64,000 nt of DNA from an uncultured Eubacterium sp. (GCA_910584795.1 CAJUBZ010000001.1:285205-349204), one strand, 5' to 3'. Counted from the stretch's first letter, positions 27,538 to 36,469 are shown. The notes: generated from the letters alone by a model not told the origin. Translations and numbers: made by a program.

Positions 27538-27608
27538 AGCAAAAAACATAACAACCAAATGCTAAAAGTAAATTAACAACTGTGCTATGTTTTTTGCTAT
27601 AAGTCTTT
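27538..27608 (-). terminator. Intercistronic hairpin between binding protein and permease genes
   Basis: 13-bp perfect stem AGCAAAAAACATA/TATGTTTTTTGCT with a 45-nt loop. It sits right after the binding-protein stop and can act as a partial terminator or RNA-stability element that gives more binding protein than permease. Confidence 0.5.
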
Positions 27609-27612
27609 CTAT

Positions 27613-28602
27613 TTAGTTTCCTTTTACCCCATCATAGATAAGATCACTAAGATTTCCTGAATATTCATTTTCCAAGAATCCTTCATCTTTCATGAAATTC
27701 ATAAAGTTTCCAACACCTTGTAACTCTGTAGAATACTGTGATCTTGAATCTGTCATCCATGTAACAATATCTTCTATGCTGTCATCTAATTCTAACTTTT
27801 CTTTTACAAGTTTTGCTGTTTCTTCCGGATTTTCTTTTACATATGTCATTGCTTCTTCTAAAGCTTTACATACAGCATTATATAAATCTTTATTATTTTC
27901 ATATAAATCATTAGAAGCAATTCCTACGATGGATGTATCACCTGGAACCCATGCCTCTTCGCTCACTGGAATCTCGTGTGTTCCTTCTACTGCTAACTCT
28001 TTAAAATTATATGGAGAAATAACAACATGTACTTTGATTGAACCACTCTTAATTCCATCAAATCCTGATGCATTATCTACAGGATTTAAAACATTATCAA
28101 ATGCATGTGCATCGCCTAATTCTGCTTTTGCTGCCATACCTAATAAAATATGTCCCTGACTGTTTGTACTAAGTACTCCAACCTGAATGTTCTTGTCTTT
28201 TAAATCTTTCAGTGTTTTTATATCTTTCTGATTTGTTACAATAGAATATGGCTGTGCGGAAATACCCGTAAAAATTTTATACTTACTTCCTGACAGAATA
28301 CCTACTGCAGCCGGTGGTAATCCCACTGTTCCCACATCAATGTTTCCACTGGATACACCTTCTTTAATTGTGTTTCCATCTTTTTCAACCTGACAATCCA
28401 CTTCTACATCTTTATCATAGTACTTGGCAATCATATTTTTTTCTGCCATTACCATAACTGGTGCATAAGCAATACTTTTCTGATATCTGATAACAAGTTT
28501 ATTATCATCTTCCTTCTTGCTGCTATCGCCTCCGCAGGCTGTCATAGTTACTGCCATCACTGCAACCATTGCCAGTGACATCATTTTTTTCATAATTCTC
28601 AT
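27613..28602 (-). CDS. ABC importer substrate-binding lipoprotein (SsuA/NMT1 type)
   Basis: Lipoprotein of about 329 residues, with a signal peptide ending in VTMTACGG, where the Cys would be lipidated. The mature part has the SBP fold seen in sulfonate, nitrate and pyrimidine importers: VIRYQKSIAYAPVMVMAE near the start and SGNIDVGTVGLPPAAVG, IQVGVLSTNSQGHI further on. The start codon is unclear. The frame is open up to 28653, but 28623, 28602 and 28593 are ATGs without a clear ribosome site; 28623 overlaps the stop of a 19-codon upstream frame (28679-28620) with a GAAAGG site. The ligand is unknown; linkage to the acylation genes suggests it could be the activated acid. Confidence 0.88.
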   Translation of the reverse strand: MRIMKKMMSLAMVAVMAVTMTACGGDSSKKEDDNKLVIRYQKSIAYAPVMVMAEKNMIAKYYDKDVEVDCQVEKDGNTIKEGVSSGNIDVGTVGLPPAAVGILSGSKYKIFTGISAQPYSIVTNQKDIKTLKDLKDKNIQVGVLSTNSQGHILLGMAAKAELGDAHAFDNVLNPVDNASGFDGIKSGSIKVHVVISPYNFKELAVEGTHEIPVSEEAWVPGDTSIVGIASNDLYENNKDLYNAVCKALEEAMTYVKENPEETAKLVKEKLELDDSIEDIVTWMTDSRSQYSTELQGVGNFMNFMKDEGFLENEYSGNLSDLIYDGVKGN

Positions 28603-28761
28603 AATCTGTACCAAGTCTTTCATCCACATTTTGTATTTGAAAGACGCAAACATAAAGAGTAAAAAAACTTTGTTTGCATTTCATCCTTTCTTTATTAATT
28701 TTCTACTCCCGATTTGTCATTTTTTCTCCTGAAAAAAATCTTCAAATAACAGTGAACACTC

Positions 28762-28790
28762 TATCAATCAAAATCGATACAAAATTGATA
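28762..28790. promoter_or_regulatory. Possible operator upstream of the importer operon
   Basis: Three-part near-symmetric element: TATCAAT (28762-28768), central ATCGAT (28773-28778), ATTGATA (28784-28790). It lies in the divergent gap between the importer operon and the secreted SGNH gene. No regulator gene is adjacent. Confidence 0.35.
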
Positions 28791-28878
28791 CAAAAATTCA
28801 CATTTTTTTCTTTTTTTCATCAAAAAAATTTACTATTATAATACTTAATTAATTAATAATTTGCAAGGAGAATTTAAA

Positions 28879-30462
28879 ATGAAACATTTACAGAAAATAT
28901 TTTTACTTACTTTTTTTGTTTTTATTAGCATTTATCAGATAAGTACATCCACTCTGGCTGACGAGACAACACCTGTTAAAATTTTATTTATTGGAAACAG
29001 TTCTACATATTATAATAATATGCCATTGATGATTGAAGGGCTTGCGAAAGCTGATAGCATTGAATGTCAAGTCAGGAGCATAACAGCTTCTAATTACAAA
29101 CTTTCACAATTTGCAACTCCCGGTAATTCTTATAATGAAGAAATAATGAATGCTTTATCTATGGAAAAATGGGATTTTGTTGTTCTTCAGGAACATCGAG
29201 AACCTCTTATGCAGAATTTAGAAAAAACACAAACAGCCTTAACAACATTGAAAAAAGCAATTGATGATTCTGGTGCCAAAACAGTTCTATATGAAACACA
29301 GGCTGATTACATGGGACGTGATTTTACAATTAATGGGACTTCCATTTATTTTGATCATAATACCCTTCAATATTATATGAATAAAAACTATTATCATTTA
29401 AGCGGATTACAGGACTGTGCTCTGGCTCCTGCCGGTCTTTATTATACGCGTTGCATGAGTACATATCCTGAGATTAACCTTTACAATTCAGACATGATTC
29501 ATCCATCTTTAGAAGGAAGTTACCTGGCTGCATGTGTTTTATATCAAACAATCTTTGATAAATCAGCTTTCAATAATCAATTTTTACCGGATAGTACTTT
29601 TGATTCTAGCCATCTAATTTCTTCTTTAGAAAATGAAACTGCTATCAAATTACAAAATATTGCAGACACTGCATTAAACCTGTCTGCGTATACTATACAA
29701 TTGAAAAAAGGAGAATCTAAATCTATCGACGCAAATTTAAAATATAATGAAGAAAACCCTGTAATGAAAACATTTGCTAATACGATTACATATTCAAGCC
29801 TTAACGATAATATAATTGGTGTAAACAGAAAATCCGGAACTATTACAGGTATCTCTACAGGAACTTCCATGGTAATGGCATCTACAGACAGCGGTCTTAT
29901 GGCATTATGTACGGTAAACGTCATTCAGCCTTCTATCGGTTTTACCATTACTGAAGGTACTTTATCCCTTCACCGCAAGGATAAACATACTTATGATATG
30001 ATACTTTCTCCAGAAGATACAACTGACAAAATCACTTGGAGCAGCAGCAAACCTTCCATCGTTTCAGTAGATGAAAATGGTACAATCACCGCAAAAAAAA
30101 TAGGTGTTGCAACGATAACAGCCACAACAGACAGTGGTATTAAATTAACACGAAGTGTCCGTGTAAAATTAGTAACACCTACAAATATTAAAATTAAGAA
30201 AACAGGTGGCAAAACAAAAGGTAAAAAATATGCTAATGTAAAAATAACCTGGAAGAAAAACACAAATGCCGTAAAATATTATGTGTATCGAAGAATGGTT
30301 GGAAAATCTTCTTATACACATATTGCAACTACCACGTCTGCGAAATATACAGATAAAAACAAAAAGAAAGGAAAAAAATACTATTACAAAATTAAATCTA
30401 TATACTCAAATACAAAATGTAATAGTTATCGCTCCAAAGCAACTAAAATTTCAGTAAAATAA
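28879..30462 (+). CDS. Secreted SGNH-hydrolase-like protein with BIG2 repeats
   Basis: 527 residues from ATG 28879, with AAGGAG 10 nt upstream. A signal peptide (to about TLADE) leads to an SGNH/DUF4886-like domain with ILFIGNSSTYYNN (Ser) and DMIHPSLEGSY (Asp/His), about residues 30-250. Two BIG2-type Ig-like domains follow (ITYSSLNDNIIGVNRK and ITWSSSKPSIVSVDENG), then a Lys-rich fibronectin-III-like C terminus (VKITWKKNTNAVKYYVYRR). No sorting motif is seen, so binding to the wall is probably through the basic Ig-like parts. Probably a carbohydrate esterase at the surface; the substrate is unknown. Confidence 0.8.
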   Translation: MKHLQKIFLLTFFVFISIYQISTSTLADETTPVKILFIGNSSTYYNNMPLMIEGLAKADSIECQVRSITASNYKLSQFATPGNSYNEEIMNALSMEKWDFVVLQEHREPLMQNLEKTQTALTTLKKAIDDSGAKTVLYETQADYMGRDFTINGTSIYFDHNTLQYYMNKNYYHLSGLQDCALAPAGLYYTRCMSTYPEINLYNSDMIHPSLEGSYLAACVLYQTIFDKSAFNNQFLPDSTFDSSHLISSLENETAIKLQNIADTALNLSAYTIQLKKGESKSIDANLKYNEENPVMKTFANTITYSSLNDNIIGVNRKSGTITGISTGTSMVMASTDSGLMALCTVNVIQPSIGFTITEGTLSLHRKDKHTYDMILSPEDTTDKITWSSSKPSIVSVDENGTITAKKIGVATITATTDSGIKLTRSVRVKLVTPTNIKIKKTGGKTKGKKYANVKITWKKNTNAVKYYVYRRMVGKSSYTHIATTTSAKYTDKNKKKGKKYYYKIKSIYSNTKCNSYRSKATKISVK

Positions 30463-30500
30463 ATTAAAGAGGACTGTTTAAACAGTCCTCTTTAATTTAT
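30461..30500. terminator. Bidirectional terminator
   Basis: Perfect 20-bp palindrome TAAATTAAAGAGGACTGTTT and its complement, centred at 30480/30481, between two convergent genes. Confidence 0.85.
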
Positions 30501-32771
30501 CTATTCAACATTTTTTAGTACTGCATCCATTGGTATTTTCTTAATTTTTCTAAATTGCATGAACAACATCAAGACATAACATCCAATTCCTATCATAAAC
30601 ATTTGTATATAAATACTCGGTGCAATATATAGCGTCAGCCATCCCGAATAACCTTTCATCATTTCAAAATAAATCATATGAATTAAACCCGATGCTATAA
30701 ATAAACTAAGAAATACAGATATCAGAACAACCCATGTCGTAGCAATTATATAAAGTCTTCCAATTTCTTTATTGTTATATCCTAAAATTTTTACCATCGA
30801 AATTGCATTCGTATTTTTTTCAATGATCAGTTTCGTCAATAAATAAATTAGCATAATAAATAGTACAATCGCAAATCCCTCTACCATATAGAACATATTT
30901 CCCATGGAAACATTTAATTGGCGGGAAGTTTTTGTCAAATCTTCTTCTGTTATTACACTGGCTATATTTTTCTCCACTATATTTAATTTTGTATCAGAAA
31001 AATAACCTGTATAATAATTTTGTTCTTGGTCGAATACTTTACAAAATTGATTTTTATTCATAAATACGGCAAGACTTCCCGGATAATTAATTATTCCTTT
31101 CACCTTAAACCGGTACTGCTTATCATTATATTTTTCTTTTAAGACAATTGTTTCTCCTCTCTCTATTTTATATTTTTCTGACATTGAACTTGAAATATAG
31201 TAACCATCTATAGGTGTATCTTTTATATACCTGCTGTTTTTTTCAATTCCATAAATACTGATTTGTTCACTGATTGATTCTTTATTCATCTGAAGTACAG
31301 TCATGGCATATTTTTCAGCATCTTTTGCTTTTACTTCTACCGGCTTTTTTAAAACATATTGGTACCTCGCTATCATATTATCAATAATGCTATCCTGATA
31401 ATGTTTCAACAATGGAGGCAGCATCATACCAAATAATAATATGATATTGGCAAAAACAATTCCGATAAACAACGTAATATAACTGGATTTGTTTTGAAAA
31501 ATAATTCTTATTCTAAAACGCGTTATAAATTTTATTTTTGAATTTAAGCGGAATGCTTTCTTTTTCTTACTCTTATTAAAATCTCTCCTGATAAACTTTA
31601 ATGGACTTAATGACATCTTATTTGTTAGAGAATATAAATTAATTACCAGTATAATTGCCATCGGAATTACTGTGGTTAAAATGAATGCATTGACATTCCA
31701 GATAGTTTCATATGTAGGCAGACTATAACTTTCATAATACAAAGATGCCACCATTGATTTAAAAACTGTATACCCTAGAGCATTACCAATAACAGCAGAT
31801 ACAACAGATACTAATATCGGAGACATCAAATAATGTCTTACCAATTCTATTTTTGAATATCCCATTGCCCTTAATGTTCCTATTACAGCAGACTCTCTTA
31901 CAATCGTATGATTTATTGTTACTGCAAATACAAATGCAAGTAGTGCAATCAGAATATATAACAAGATTAACATCATCCCCTGATCACCGCCAATATCATT
32001 TCCTGCAAAGTTAATTGCAGAATTTTGATATCTTGGTACATAGTTTTCTATTTCATTTCCAGACATATATACATTTCTATATAACTTCTCCAAAAAAGCA
32101 TCTGATACTTTCTTTTCTTCCGCATCACTTTGTGGCACCACATCATACAACCATGAATAACAGTAGTTTATATTATGATTATAGTTTTCAAACAAATCAT
32201 CACTCACAATAGCAACACCAAATAATACCGCATCAAACATTAAATCTGTATTATTTGAAAACATGGTACTATAATCAGATAATGCAACTAATCCTGTTAC
32301 TTTTAATCTCTTTTCACCTGCTTTTATTGAATCTCCCACTGAAATATGATTATTATCAGCATACATTCTATCAACGGCAATTTCCTTGTCTGAGACCGGA
32401 AGTTTACCTTCCATTATGCAAGCTTTATTTATTCGTTCTCTATTTTTAAAAATTCTAAGAGTACTATTTGTTTTTCCATCCAAATTAGAATCGGTATCAA
32501 TATTCATATAATAATTTTTATAAACAGTTACTTTTTCCTTTTCAATCATCTGAATCAAAGCGTTATCAGCTTCATTTTTCAAAAGAAAATGTCCACTTTC
32601 TATATTATATTTTTCAAAACTCTCATCATATGCGGTTTTCAGGCTGCCTCCGGCTACCAGAAATCCTGAAATAAATCCTATTGTCAATGTCATAAACATA
32701 AACAATACTAAATATTTCACAAAATCATCTTTTAACTCTCGTGGCAGCCTTTTCATTAACGGATTTTTCAT
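30501..32771 (-). CDS. FtsX/MacB-type ABC transporter permease
   Basis: 756 residues with two FtsX domains: an N-terminal helix (about 17-38), a first extracytoplasmic domain, three helices (about 265-385), a further helix and extracytoplasmic domain (about 425-640) and three C-terminal helices. GTLRAMGYSKIELVRHY and MVKILGYNNKEIGRLY are the conserved coupling segments. It partners the ATPase at 32784. Such pairs export peptides, lipids or antimicrobials, or sense them; no kinase or regulator is adjacent, so the role stays open. Confidence 0.88.
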   Translation of the reverse strand: MKNPLMKRLPRELKDDFVKYLVLFMFMTLTIGFISGFLVAGGSLKTAYDESFEKYNIESGHFLLKNEADNALIQMIEKEKVTVYKNYYMNIDTDSNLDGKTNSTLRIFKNRERINKACIMEGKLPVSDKEIAVDRMYADNNHISVGDSIKAGEKRLKVTGLVALSDYSTMFSNNTDLMFDAVLFGVAIVSDDLFENYNHNINYCYSWLYDVVPQSDAEEKKVSDAFLEKLYRNVYMSGNEIENYVPRYQNSAINFAGNDIGGDQGMMLILLYILIALLAFVFAVTINHTIVRESAVIGTLRAMGYSKIELVRHYLMSPILVSVVSAVIGNALGYTVFKSMVASLYYESYSLPTYETIWNVNAFILTTVIPMAIILVINLYSLTNKMSLSPLKFIRRDFNKSKKKKAFRLNSKIKFITRFRIRIIFQNKSSYITLFIGIVFANIILLFGMMLPPLLKHYQDSIIDNMIARYQYVLKKPVEVKAKDAEKYAMTVLQMNKESISEQISIYGIEKNSRYIKDTPIDGYYISSSMSEKYKIERGETIVLKEKYNDKQYRFKVKGIINYPGSLAVFMNKNQFCKVFDQEQNYYTGYFSDTKLNIVEKNIASVITEEDLTKTSRQLNVSMGNMFYMVEGFAIVLFIMLIYLLTKLIIEKNTNAISMVKILGYNNKEIGRLYIIATTWVVLISVFLSLFIASGLIHMIYFEMMKGYSGWLTLYIAPSIYIQMFMIGIGCYVLMLFMQFRKIKKIPMDAVLKNVE

Positions 32772-32783
32772 TTTATCACCACC

Positions 32784-33482
32784 TTACCAATCCAATTGGC
32801 TGGCAGCAATTTTATTCTCATTCCTATAGATTGTCTTAATTCTTCCATCTTTTAACTTAATGATTTTGTCTGCCATATTTTTGATTGCATCATTATGTGT
32901 AACGATAATAATTGTATTACCATACTTTTGATTGATGTCTTCTATCAATTTCAAAATATCTTTTGACGTATTATAATCCAATGCCCCTGTTGGCTCATCA
33001 CACAATAAAATATCCGGATTTTTAATAATTGCCCTGCCAATAGCAGTTCTTTGCTGCTGTCCCCCGGATAACTGATTTGGAAGTTTGTGCCTATGCTCAT
33101 ACAAGCCAAGCGTTTTTAACAATTCGTCTATCTCCAAAGGATTATCACTTAAGTATGCACCCACTTCAATATTTTCTTTTACATTTAAGTTTGGAATCAG
33201 ATTATACATTTGAAAAACATATCCCAAATGCTTTCTTCTATATTCTGTCAATTCTTTTTCCTTCATATTAGCAGTCTTTTCTCCGTTAATTGATACATAA
33301 CCTTCATCTGAAGAATCAATTCCTCCAATAATATTTAGTAATGTAGTTTTTCCTGAGCCGGAAGGACCTAAAAATACACAAACTTCTCCTTTTCCTACTT
33401 CAAAATCCACACCTTTAATAACTTCGTTCTTGTTACTTCCTTCTCCAAAACTTTTTCTTAATCCCTTAATTTCTAAAAACAT
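32784..33482 (-). CDS. MacB/LolD-type ABC transporter ATPase
   Basis: 232-residue ATPase with Walker A GPSGSGKTT, signature LSGGQQQRTAIGRA, Walker B ILLCDEPTGALD and switch His in VTHNDAI. The LNIIGGIDSSDEG block places it in the LolD/MacB group. It stands 12 nt before the permease gene. It is separated from the feo genes upstream by a terminator. Confidence 0.93.
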   Translation of the reverse strand: MFLEIKGLRKSFGEGSNKNEVIKGVDFEVGKGEVCVFLGPSGSGKTTLLNIIGGIDSSDEGYVSINGEKTANMKEKELTEYRRKHLGYVFQMYNLIPNLNVKENIEVGAYLSDNPLEIDELLKTLGLYEHRHKLPNQLSGGQQQRTAIGRAIIKNPDILLCDEPTGALDYNTSKDILKLIEDINQKYGNTIIIVTHNDAIKNMADKIIKLKDGRIKTIYRNENKIAASQLDW

Positions 33483-33500
33483 AATACTCTCCTAAACAGC

Positions 33501-33526
33501 AAAAAGGCGAAATAATCCCCGCCTTA
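33501..33526 (-). terminator. Terminator of the feo operon
   Basis: Minus-strand AAGGCG ... CGCCTT hairpin (6 bp, 10-nt loop) followed by TTTTTG, just after the small Cys-rich gene. Confidence 0.7.
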
Positions 33527-33528
33527 AT

Positions 33529-33675
33529 TTAATGACATCCTTTGCACTTTCTACAATCCCCTCCACATTGAAGAGATTTTCCACTTTTTTTATCTTTTAT
33601 CATACTTTTCACAACAATACATACCACCGACACCAACACTGCCAGCACGATAAATGTTCCTACTGCTCCATTCAT
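33529..33675 (-). CDS. FeoB-associated Cys-rich membrane protein
   Basis: 48-residue protein, MNGAVGTFIVLAVL at the start and CGGDCRKCKGCH at the end. One membrane helix (about 4-23) and a C-terminal cluster of four Cys and a His match the small proteins commonly found after feoB in Clostridia, which are thought to help iron(II) transport or FeoB assembly. The ATG overlaps the feoB stop (ATGA), so translation is coupled. Confidence 0.88.
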   Translation of the reverse strand: MNGAVGTFIVLAVLVSVVCIVVKSMIKDKKSGKSLQCGGDCRKCKGCH

Positions 33676-35801
33676 AAAAAACTCCTTCTTTTTCTATATG
33701 GTCTGAACAGCAGATATAACAATCCAAACACTAACAACAGTGCTATAACTGTCCAAACACCAAATGCTGCTCCTGTTACGAGCGTGCCTATCTGATAAAT
33801 AATCAGACCAATAACATATGCCAACAGGCACTGATATCCAATAGCGAACCAGAACCACTTTGCATTATTCATCTCTCTCTTAATAGCACCCATGGCTGCG
33901 AAACATGGAGCACATAATAAATTAAATACTAAAAACGAGTACGCTGCAAATGCAGATAAACTTCCTGCAAGGCTTCCCCAAACTTCTGCGCCATCTTCTG
34001 TAATTTCAGAACCAAAACCAAATAACATTCCAAATGTGCTGACAACATTTTCTTTTGCAATGAGACCTGTCACTGCAGCAACCGCCATCTTCCAGTCTCC
34101 CCATCCAAGAGGCTTGAATATTGGTGCAACCACACTGCCTGCCTTTGCTAAGATACTGCTATCTAATTGTGCTTCCATATCCAGCATTCCAAATCTTCCC
34201 CCTACCCATCCAAAGTTCATCAGAAACCAAAGTACGATAGTTGAAAGTAAAATTATTGTACCAGCCTTTTTCATAAATGACCAGCCTCTTTCCCACATAC
34301 TTCTGAAAACATTCCCGACAGTAGGCAGATGATATGTCGGAAGTTCCATAACAAAAGGTGCCGGATCCCCCTCAAACATTTTTGTTTTTTTTAATATAAT
34401 ACCCGAAACAATAATTGCTGCAATCCCTACAAAATAAGCACTTGGTCCAACCCACCATGCTCCATCAAACAACGCTCCTGCAATCAAAGCGATAATCGGT
34501 AATTTTGCTCCGCAAGGAACAAATGTTGTTGTGATAATCGTCATTTTCCTGTCCTTGTCATTTTCAATGGTACGTGATGCCATAATCCCCGGAATACCAC
34601 AACCACTGCCTATCAGCATCGGAATAAATGATTTTCCTGAAAGTCCAAACTTTCTAAAAATTCTATCCATTATAAACGCCACTCTTGCCATATATCCACA
34701 TGCTTCCAAAAATGCAAGGAATATAAACAGAATAAGTATCTGTGGAACAAATCCCAATACAGCACCGACACCAGCCACAATACCATCGAGTATCAAGCTT
34801 TGCAGCCAGCCTGTGCAATTCAGTGCCACAAGGCCTTTTTCAACAGCCGGTGGAATGATTTCTCCAAACAATACATCATTGGTCCAATCTGTTGCAATCG
34901 TACCAACCGTTGTTATGGAAACATAATATACAATAAACATAATTATCGCAAAAATCGGAAGTGCTAACCATCTGTTTGTTAAAATTCTGTCAATTTTATC
35001 CGATGATGTCAGTTTTTCACGGTCTTTCTTTGTATAACACTTTTCTATAATCGATGAAATATATTCATATCTCTCATTTGTAATGATACTCTCAGTATCA
35101 TCATTAAAATATTTTTCTAATATTTTAATCTGTTCGCTAACATCTGGAATAAATTTTAGATTGCCTGAAATTTTTTCATCTCTTTCTAATAATTTAATTG
35201 CATAAAAACGCTTTTGTGTATCCGGGATTTGATTTTCTAACATCAATTCTGTTTCTTTGATTACCTTCTCAACCTTATCTGAGAACTGATGTGCGATTCT
35301 ATTTGATTTATTACTTTTTGCAAGTTTCACGGCTTCTTTGGTTAATTCTTTGATTCCCTTTCCCTTTAAAGCTGAAATTCCAACGACCATACAGCCTAAA
35401 CTTTCACTTAATTTCTCAATATGTATTTTATCACCATTCTTCTCTATAACATCCATCATATTAATAGCCATAATAACCGGAATACCCAACTCTATAATCT
35501 GTGTTGAGAGATATAAATTTCTTTCAATATTCGTACCATCTACAATATTAATAATAACATCCGGTGTTTCGTTCATCAGATAATTTCTTGCAACCACTTC
35601 CTCCAGTGTATAAGGAGATAATGAATAAATGCCAGGTAAATCCATAAGTTTTACATCATTATATCCTTTCAATCTCCCCTCTTTCTTTTCGACAGTAACT
35701 CCCGGCCAGTTTCCTACAAATTGATTTGATCCTGTCAAAGCATTAAATAAAGTAGTCTTTCCACTATTGGGATTACCTGCCAATGCAATTTTCACTTTCA
35801 T
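33672..35801 (-). CDS. feoB: Ferrous iron transporter FeoB
   Basis: Iron(II) permease with a cytosolic G domain. From ATG 35801 (AAAGGA 6 nt upstream) it is 709 residues; a farther in-frame start at 35858 lies on the operator sequence and is unlikely. G1 is GNPNSGKTT, G3 MDLPGIYSL and G4 AINMMDVIEK near residues 8-120; the C-terminal half has two Gate segments (GSGCGIPGIMASRT and VPCGAKLPI) and about ten helices. Length and order are normal. Confidence 0.96.
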   Translation of the reverse strand: MKVKIALAGNPNSGKTTLFNALTGSNQFVGNWPGVTVEKKEGRLKGYNDVKLMDLPGIYSLSPYTLEEVVARNYLMNETPDVIINIVDGTNIERNLYLSTQIIELGIPVIMAINMMDVIEKNGDKIHIEKLSESLGCMVVGISALKGKGIKELTKEAVKLAKSNKSNRIAHQFSDKVEKVIKETELMLENQIPDTQKRFYAIKLLERDEKISGNLKFIPDVSEQIKILEKYFNDDTESIITNERYEYISSIIEKCYTKKDREKLTSSDKIDRILTNRWLALPIFAIIMFIVYYVSITTVGTIATDWTNDVLFGEIIPPAVEKGLVALNCTGWLQSLILDGIVAGVGAVLGFVPQILILFIFLAFLEACGYMARVAFIMDRIFRKFGLSGKSFIPMLIGSGCGIPGIMASRTIENDKDRKMTIITTTFVPCGAKLPIIALIAGALFDGAWWVGPSAYFVGIAAIIVSGIILKKTKMFEGDPAPFVMELPTYHLPTVGNVFRSMWERGWSFMKKAGTIILLSTIVLWFLMNFGWVGGRFGMLDMEAQLDSSILAKAGSVVAPIFKPLGWGDWKMAVAAVTGLIAKENVVSTFGMLFGFGSEITEDGAEVWGSLAGSLSAFAAYSFLVFNLLCAPCFAAMGAIKREMNNAKWFWFAIGYQCLLAYVIGLIIYQIGTLVTGAAFGVWTVIALLLVFGLLYLLFRPYRKRRSFL

Positions 35802-35847
35802 TTTTTCCTTTCTTTTTCCTTTCATATATTTGTCTTCCCTACCATTT

Positions 35848-35863
35848 GTTAGTCTCAACTAAC
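35848..35863. promoter_or_regulatory. DtxR-type operator 2 (feoA2-feoB gap)
   Basis: GTTAGT-CTCA-ACTAAC, the same half-sites and spacing as the copy on the feoA1 promoter. It lies in the 78-nt gap ahead of feoB and suggests a second controlled promoter or a roadblock. Confidence 0.65.
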
Positions 35864-35879
35864 CACGTGGCAAAAAAAA

Positions 35880-36098
35880 TTAAATAACCTCAATCATTTC
35901 TGCATCTACTTTTCTTAAAGATAATTCATATCCCCTCACTGTTACTTCAATCGGATCTCCCAATGGCGCCACTTTTTTTATATAAACTGTTACACCCTTT
36001 GTTATCCCCATATCCATAATCCGTCTTTTTACCGGACCTTCACCATTCAGCTTTTTTACCTGAATAGTACTTCCAACTTTAGCTTCTTTTAGTGTCAA
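35880..36098 (-). CDS. feoA: FeoA-domain protein (second copy)
   Basis: 72-residue SH3-like beta-barrel. Motifs are KRRIMDMGITKG and ELSLRKVDAEMIEV. The start is TTG at 36098 with AAAGGAG 6 nt upstream. FeoA proteins bind and modulate FeoB. The two copies in this operon differ clearly and are not a recent duplication. Confidence 0.93.
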   Translation of the reverse strand: MTLKEAKVGSTIQVKKLNGEGPVKRRIMDMGITKGVTVYIKKVAPLGDPIEVTVRGYELSLRKVDAEMIEVI

Positions 36099-36119
36099 AA
36101 TAAAACTCCTTTCCTTTAT

Positions 36120-36335
36120 TTATGAAACCAGAATCCTATTTGCCATCTCTTTACCAATAGCAACTCTGGTATCTTTCACATTAACAATAATATTTCCACC
36201 AATTGCAGAAACAACCGTTACAGTTCCTCCTATCACAAAACCCAGATTCTCAAGAAATCTTTTTGTGTCTTCTTTTCCCCCTATCTTTTTTATAGTACTT
36301 TCTTCTCCTATTCCTATCATTGACAAAGGCATCAT
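36120..36335 (-). CDS. feoA: FeoA-domain protein (first copy)
   Basis: 71-residue FeoA-like protein, with FLENLGFVIGGTVTVVS and VNVKDTRVAIGKEMANRI. First gene of the operon; AAGGAG stands just before the ATG. Two different FeoA proteins ahead of FeoB is a common clostridial pattern, perhaps one acting as a partner of the other. Confidence 0.92.
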   Translation of the reverse strand: MMPLSMIGIGEESTIKKIGGKEDTKRFLENLGFVIGGTVTVVSAIGGNIIVNVKDTRVAIGKEMANRILVS

Positions 36336-36370
36336 TTAACTCCTTTTTTGTATTATTTACTATTTTTCAT

Positions 36371-36404
36371 AAGTTAGTATAGACTAACCTTTGTTTGTTG
36401 TCAA
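36371..36404 (-). promoter_or_regulatory. feoA promoter overlapped by a DtxR-type operator
   Basis: Minus-strand TTGACA (36399-36404), 17-nt spacer, TATACT (36376-36381). The inverted repeat GTTAGT-N4-ACTAAC (36373-36388) covers the -10 exactly, so a bound regulator would block transcription. Confidence 0.75.
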
Positions 36405-36411
36405 TAACAAT

Positions 36412-36440
36412 TTGAATAATTTTTTCTTTTCTGATATACT
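36412..36440 (+). promoter_or_regulatory. Promoter of the DtxR-family regulator gene
   Basis: TTGAAT (36412-36417), 17-nt spacer, TATACT (36435-36440). AAGGAG lies about 20 nt further on, ahead of the ATG at 36470. Confidence 0.55.
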
Positions 36441-36469
36441 TTATTTATTACTAATTAAGGAGTTTACGT

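Noticed and set aside
28654..28878. Thiamine or other known riboswitch ahead of the importer operon
   Set aside because: No conserved core of a riboswitch class could be recognised in the leader on the minus strand.
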